Shown here: piece after piece, positions 60,164 through 64,000 of the stretch | How the letters are laid out: each line of letters opens with the position of its first letter | Numbering within the stretch: position 1 is the stretch's first letter | Position numbers and translations under genes: made by a program | The notes under the pieces: generated by a model | Told to the model about the DNA's origin: nothing | What the model saw: the letters and a program-made list of their open reading frames with translations, nothing else | The model's database searches: none | From: Bacillota bacterium | GTDB lineage: Bacteria > Bacillota > Clostridia > Peptostreptococcales > Anaerovoracaceae | NCBI GenBank assembly: GCA_019420305.1 | Contig: JAHZHL010000006.1 | Span: 36,357-100,356 of the forward strand | Length of the DNA stretch: 64,000 bases | Reading direction: 5' to 3'

Positions 60164-61468
60164 CTATAACATTTCTTTTATTTTCAGATTCATTAAATCG
60201 TAAGAGTTCCAATCTTCATCTCTAAGTTTAATTCCTGCCGGGGATGTTAGTTGTTTCAGTTTTTTCATGATTTGACCGGTATCAAACCCGCACTTCGATT
60301 TTATCCATTCATCTGTTACTGCACAGACATTATGAGCCGCAATATTACGAACAGCTGATTCTATTTTTCGAAACTCTTCACACTGCTTTCTCATTCTATC
60401 ATTTTTGCAGCATTCGCCAATTAATTTTACGAGATGATCACTTGTTATAAACTTTCTCTCCAGATCTTCATGAAGAACATTCCGGATTCTGGAATCAAAG
60501 TCGCGAAAACCAGGTTTCCATTTCAGTGCGGAGGTATTTTTGTCTATATAAGTGAGTTTTACTATTGCAATCCCACATTCTCTCTCCACGACCATTTTCA
60601 TTAATTCAAAGAAAGCAGGCGTGATCGCCCGTAAGAAATCCGCATACTCTCTGCGTCTCGCTTTTAACTGTACTGCCAACAAATACTCTACAATATCTCT
60701 GCTGTCACTGCTCTGTACCGGGAGCAAACCAAACGCATTTCCTCCTAGCTTCGTAAATCCTGAGTAATCCAGATTCAATCGCGCACAGGCTATTTTTAAC
60801 AGTTGAATTGCCCCTTCTGACAGAAATCCCTGGATACCTTCCGCTACCCGCAGTGCAGCAACATAATCATAGGAATCTAAATGTTTTTTTATGTTATTAA
60901 CTGCAAACACTGCCATTTGATTTCTGTTTTCTAAAACCGTGCAACGATTTGTAAATGGCTCTTCATTATCCTTATCAAGTTCCCAATACGCTTCTACATC
61001 ATAATTATCCCGATCCTCTTCGTGCCTATTGATTTTGCCTTCCGGGGTAACCACTTGTATTGCCATCAATTTTATATCCATCAGCTCTGCTAAAATATTC
61101 AGCGCACTTTTCATTGCTGGCGTCCCAGACGAAACATTTAGCAGAATATCCCCCTGTTCTTCCTCTCGTATTTTGTAAATACACTGTTCAAATTCCCGGT
61201 AAAAAAAGTCAAAATCGAAAACATCAATTAAATCAGGACGTTTTATCACTCTGATATCGAATTTGTGATCGAGCAGCTCCGCCAATTTTTCTAAACAATA
61301 TATATACCGATTGTCCCTTTCATGGAACTCGCACATTTCTTTTGACAAATACAAATAGATGATATCCGGTTGAAAAACTCTGCAAATATGCAGCATAGAA
61401 CCATCACTGAAATTTGAAATCGGATCGGTGCCACCTACTGGCGAAAAAAGAATCTTCCTACTGTTCAT
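60164..61468 (-). CDS. csm6: Csm6-like CARF-HEPN ribonuclease
   Basis: Type III CRISPR accessory ribonuclease, activated by cyclic oligoadenylate; 434 residues. The N-terminal CARF domain has KILFSPVGGTDPISNFSDGS and ILLNVSSGTPAMKSALNILA, the ligand-binding motifs. The C-terminal HEPN domain has the R-x4-H active site in ESAVRNIAAHNV (Arg about 374, His about 379). ATG 61468 is preferred to ATG 61471 for spacing from AGGAGG. A+T-rich. The Cas10 that would make the activator is not in the window. Confidence 0.85.
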   Translation of the reverse strand: MNSRKILFSPVGGTDPISNFSDGSMLHICRVFQPDIIYLYLSKEMCEFHERDNRYIYCLEKLAELLDHKFDIRVIKRPDLIDVFDFDFFYREFEQCIYKIREEEQGDILLNVSSGTPAMKSALNILAELMDIKLMAIQVVTPEGKINRHEEDRDNYDVEAYWELDKDNEEPFTNRCTVLENRNQMAVFAVNNIKKHLDSYDYVAALRVAEGIQGFLSEGAIQLLKIACARLNLDYSGFTKLGGNAFGLLPVQSSDSRDIVEYLLAVQLKARRREYADFLRAITPAFFELMKMVVERECGIAIVKLTYIDKNTSALKWKPGFRDFDSRIRNVLHEDLERKFITSDHLVKLIGECCKNDRMRKQCEEFRKIESAVRNIAAHNVCAVTDEWIKSKCGFDTGQIMKKLKQLTSPAGIKLRDEDWNSYDLMNLKIKEML

Positions 61469-61482
61469 CATATCCTCCTAGC

Positions 61483-61803
61483 TTAAATAATGATAATTTC
61501 ATCTTCTTCCAAAGTGACTGCATTTCCCAAAACACAGACATCTCCTGTACCACTGATTTTATAAAGACGAATATTCTCATCTTCCCTTGTAAAGTGTTCC
61601 AGTTCCTCCTTTAGCTTCCTATATGTTTTTTGCTCAAGCATCCCTTCAAAAACTGATTTCTGCACTCTAAACAGATAATGTTCCAGTAGTCTCACCATTT
61701 TAAGCCTACGCTTGTTATCTGTAATATCGTAACAGACCATTACAAGATATTTCTTTGTTTTCTCTATTTCTTCTGTCTTGAAAATATAATTTTCTTCTAC
61801 CAC
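61483..61803 (-). CDS. cas2: CRISPR-associated protein Cas2
   Basis: 106 residues; partner of Cas1 in spacer acquisition. The ferredoxin-like fold starts at YLVMVCYDITDNKRRLKMVR with the usual Asp, then YLFRVQKSVFEGMLEQKTYR and IRLYKISGTGDVCVLGN. It carries about 18 extra residues (VEENYIFKTEEIEKTKK) before the first strand. GTG start 61803 after AGGGAG, 10 bp from cas1. Confidence 0.93.
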   Translation of the reverse strand: MVEENYIFKTEEIEKTKKYLVMVCYDITDNKRRLKMVRLLEHYLFRVQKSVFEGMLEQKTYRKLKEELEHFTREDENIRLYKISGTGDVCVLGNAVTLEEDEIIII

Positions 61804-61813
61804 TATATTCTCC

Positions 61814-62818
61814 CTATCGAATCATAATTGGCTCATACTTTTCCGGGTCTTCTGAATCCACTGCCTGTGCTAATTTTCCTATCTGATTAAAAATCGATCG
61901 TCTATAACTAATTCGCCCTGAACCACAGGCATTATATTTTGTCTCAGTACGCAATTTTCGCTCATATTTTCGAATAAATATTTTAAACACTTCTTCTCTC
62001 AGCAGCACAGCACCAGTCTCATAATCCACATAAAATCCGTCAATATCCACTTCTCTCCCCTGTATCAGGCTCATAACCATGGAGTCAATCAGGATTGCTC
62101 GCCACTCTTCCATCATATCACTAGCCAAAGTCGGATGATTCTCTTTATCCTGATGCAAAAACGCAGCATATGGGCTCATCCCTTTTCCTAAAATAGCACC
62201 ATACACTTCATGCAGCAAAAGTGTATATCCCAGACTAATCATAGAATTGAACGGATCTTTTGGCGGCATTCTATTACGCCCCTCAAATCTGAAGTCGGGC
62301 AGAATCAATTTCCCTAGTGCTTGGAAATAATACCGGGCAGCAATCCCCTCATAACCTTTTATCTGATCCAAATCCATGCATCCATGAATTTTATTTTCCG
62401 CATTTCTTATCTGCTTTAATGCTTCTGCGAGTTCTGGTGTTTGTGTTTTTATATACCGCTCTAGTATAACTCGCTGGTTATGAATTTTAGCCAAAATAAT
62501 CTTTGCCGAAATTTTTCTGCAGAATTCCACATCCATGCTTACAGAAAACTGATTACGCTGTCTGGAAATATTACAGTTCTTTGTTGAGTCCAAACGGCCA
62601 AAATAACTTCCATTAGATGAGAAAAAATTAACGACAACACCATTTTGAAAGCATTTTTTTATCGCCTGCGTTGTCAACTGAACGTTTCCAAAAACTGCAA
62701 TATACTCTAATGTCTCTGAAGGAATTTTTTTAATCATCCCTCCCTTATATACAACGACAAAATACCCTCCTTCAGCTTTGATACTCGCACCCTGTTCGCT
62801 GACATACAAATAGCTCAT
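61814..62818 (-). CDS. cas1: CRISPR-associated endonuclease Cas1
   Basis: Integrase of the adaptation complex, 334 residues. N-terminal beta domain (SYLYVSEQGASIKAEGGYFV, VVVNFFSSNGSYFGRLDS) and a helical C-terminal domain. Metal ligands: Glu about 157 in GYEGIAARYYFQALG, His about 222 in MSPYAAFLHQDKENH, acidic pair about 234-237 in LASDMMEEWRAIL. The start is set at ATG 62818 (GGAGG 6 nt upstream). Upstream lies the distal end of the array. Confidence 0.93.
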   Translation of the reverse strand: MSYLYVSEQGASIKAEGGYFVVVYKGGMIKKIPSETLEYIAVFGNVQLTTQAIKKCFQNGVVVNFFSSNGSYFGRLDSTKNCNISRQRNQFSVSMDVEFCRKISAKIILAKIHNQRVILERYIKTQTPELAEALKQIRNAENKIHGCMDLDQIKGYEGIAARYYFQALGKLILPDFRFEGRNRMPPKDPFNSMISLGYTLLLHEVYGAILGKGMSPYAAFLHQDKENHPTLASDMMEEWRAILIDSMVMSLIQGREVDIDGFYVDYETGAVLLREEVFKIFIRKYERKLRTETKYNACGSGRISYRRSIFNQIGKLAQAVDSEDPEKYEPIMIR

Positions 62819-62898
62819 CATCTTCCTCCATTCTTCCATTACGAGCCATCTAGACCCCACATATGGGTTGGATTCATTTATAACTCCATAATTATAGC

Positions 62899-64000
62899 CT
62901 TATTATCCCCTTTCGGAGGTTTCATCTCTTCTAAGAGAATAGGTTCCAGTGCCGTCCGGAAATGCCCGCTCGAATCTCCGTCCCCTTCTGGGGATCTATC
63001 TTTTCTAATACTGGAAACGAGAGTCAATAAGATTGAGAACCGTCTGTTTCCGTCCCCTTTTGGGACTCTATCTCTTCTAATGAATGGTCGGGAGCATCGA
63101 CACAAGCAGGTACGGCGTGTTTCCGGCCCCTTCTGGGGATCTATCTCTTCTAATTGAAGCCCATGCCGATGATGGCAGAGACGAATCCGACGTTTCCGTC
63201 CCCTTCTGAGGATCTATCTTTTCTAATTGGGGCCACCGATGAAACGAAATTTTATGTGAAAGTTTCCGTCCCCTTCAGGGGATCTATCTCTTCTAATGAA
63301 AAGGAGGAAGAACATGAAGTGGTTAGCGCTTGAAGTTTCCGTCCCCTTCAGGGGATCTATCTCTTCTAATCAAGGGCATTTTTCGTAGGAGTGGGAAGCA
63401 GTACTCCGTTTCCGTCCCCTTCAGGGGATCTATCTCTTCTAATATGAACAATAAATACAAAAGAAACACTTTTAAGATTTCGTTTCCGTCCCCTTCAGGG
63501 GATCCATCTCTTCTAATAAATCTCAGGATATCAATATCAGCAAAGAAGAGTGTTTCCGTCCCCTTCAGGGGATCTATCTCTTCTAATTTAAAAAAGGCAA
63601 TGTGCATAAAACAGTTTTAAAGGTTTCCGTCCCCTTCAGGGGATCTATCTCTTCTAATGGACGCTGTATGCGAAACGAGACAATCCGATGATTCGGTTTC
63701 CGTCCCCTTCAGGGGATCTATCTCTTCTAATTAAAACAATGAAAAAAAATAGAAAAATGGAAAACGTTTCCGTCCCCTTCAGGGGATCTATCTCTTCTAA
63801 TGATTTACTCAAACAGCGATATAACGTTTTATGAGAAAGAGTTTCCGTCCCCTTCAGGGGATCTATCTCTTCTAATATTCATGAAGGTGTTTAACACAGT
63901 CATATTTTTATAGTTTCCGTCCCCTTCAGGGGATCTATCTCTTCTAATTCAAGAATTATTCAAATTGGAAGTTGCAACTTTTACAGAGTTTCCGTCCCCT
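62899..64000 (-). CRISPR. CRISPR array, type III-like repeats, continues past the window
   Basis: Fourteen full 36-bp repeats, each beginning GTTTCCGTCCCC and ending ATCTCTTCTAAT on the plus strand, start at 62974, 63046, 63119, 63192, 63262, 63335, 63408, 63482, 63552, 63623, 63696, 63766, 63841 and 63913; a partial one starts at 63988. A further decayed copy is at 62899-62935. Spacers are 34-39 bp. The four repeats at 62974-63227 carry substitutions; those at 63262-63987 are identical but for one C at 63485-63517. In the minus direction the repeat ends GGGGACGGAAAC, giving the ACGGAAAC 5' handle known from Csm systems, so transcription is inferred leftward, with the leader right of 64000. 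Confidence 0.97.

Noticed and set aside
62878..63105. Minus-strand ORF of 75 codons in the array with repeated RRDRSPEGDGN-like units
   Set aside because: It is the translation of CRISPR repeats and spacers; the periodic peptide comes from the 36-bp repeat. The same applies to the ORFs at 63323-63607 and 63330-63620.
1..64000. tRNA, rRNA genes, insertion sequences or prophage
   Set aside because: No tRNA or rRNA sequence, transposase, integrase or long terminal inverted repeat was recognised by eye; a tRNAscan and IS search would settle it.

Overview
The window looks like chromosomal DNA of an anaerobic, endospore-forming Firmicute of the class Clostridia. The support is: Gram-positive ribosome binding sites (AGGAGG) with many TTG/GTG starts; a spore-coat germination pair (cwlJ/gerQ-like); the anaerobic (early cobalt insertion) cobalamin pathway; ferredoxins and flavodoxin-type proteins; a crotonase; NadP/NAD glutamate dehydrogenase; and split transketolase. 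I cannot name a genus. The CRISPR end and the DUF4143 ATPase gene look visibly more A+T rich than the rest, which suggests acquired DNA.

Layout, left to right. 1-388: start of a D-Ala-D-Ala carboxypeptidase, running off the window. 0.5-7.6 kb: DUF4143 ATPase, a secreted leucine-rich/InlB-type repeat protein, and a marR-MATE-MATE efflux operon with two palindromic operators. 7.65-8.18 kb: a 500-bp A+T-rich gap with a cluster of DnaA-box-like 9-mers and a perfect palindrome placed at about -41.5 of the promoter of a ferredoxin-like gene. 8.9-20.2 kb: mostly leftward housekeeping and accessory genes (GntR-controlled ABC exporter, small enzymes, split transketolase, MazF toxin without a linked antitoxin, NAD(P)HX dehydratase). 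20.3-21.9 kb: a 29-residue membrane peptide with its own consensus promoter and terminator, beside mgtE. 22-29 kb: a three-gene operon of a giant HD / nucleotidyltransferase / GNAT-like / phosphoribosyltransferase fusion, an LDH-like protein and a flavoprotein. 29.2-33.4 kb: gdhA, crotonase, and an NSS-family transporter with a 41-residue MetS-type small subunit. 33.5-35.7 kb: a lipoprotein plus a 20-residue ORF, cwlJ-gerQ and a CarD remnant.

35.8-57.0 kb is one leftward tetrapyrrole/cobalamin block of 21 genes. hemB-hemL-cbiET-cbiA come first; then a cobalamin riboswitch with a terminator; then cbiMNQO (cobalt uptake), cbiK, cbiD, cbiL, cbiF, hemA, cbiH, cbiJ-sirC fusion, hemC, cobA-hemD fusion, cbiB, cobD, cbiP, cbiC. 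Together they take glutamyl-tRNA to adenosylcobinamide phosphate precursors. cbiG and the nucleotide-loop genes (cobU/S/T/C) are not in the window.

57.2-60.1 kb: a rightward ferredoxin, NapH-like membrane protein, rhodanese and CoA-disulfide reductase-rhodanese operon, likely for sulfane sulfur/persulfide metabolism, preceded by a Crp/Fnr-style palindrome. 60.2-64.0 kb: csm6, cas2, cas1 and a type III-like CRISPR array that runs off the right edge; its degenerate repeats lie at the left end, so the leader should be to the right, outside the window.
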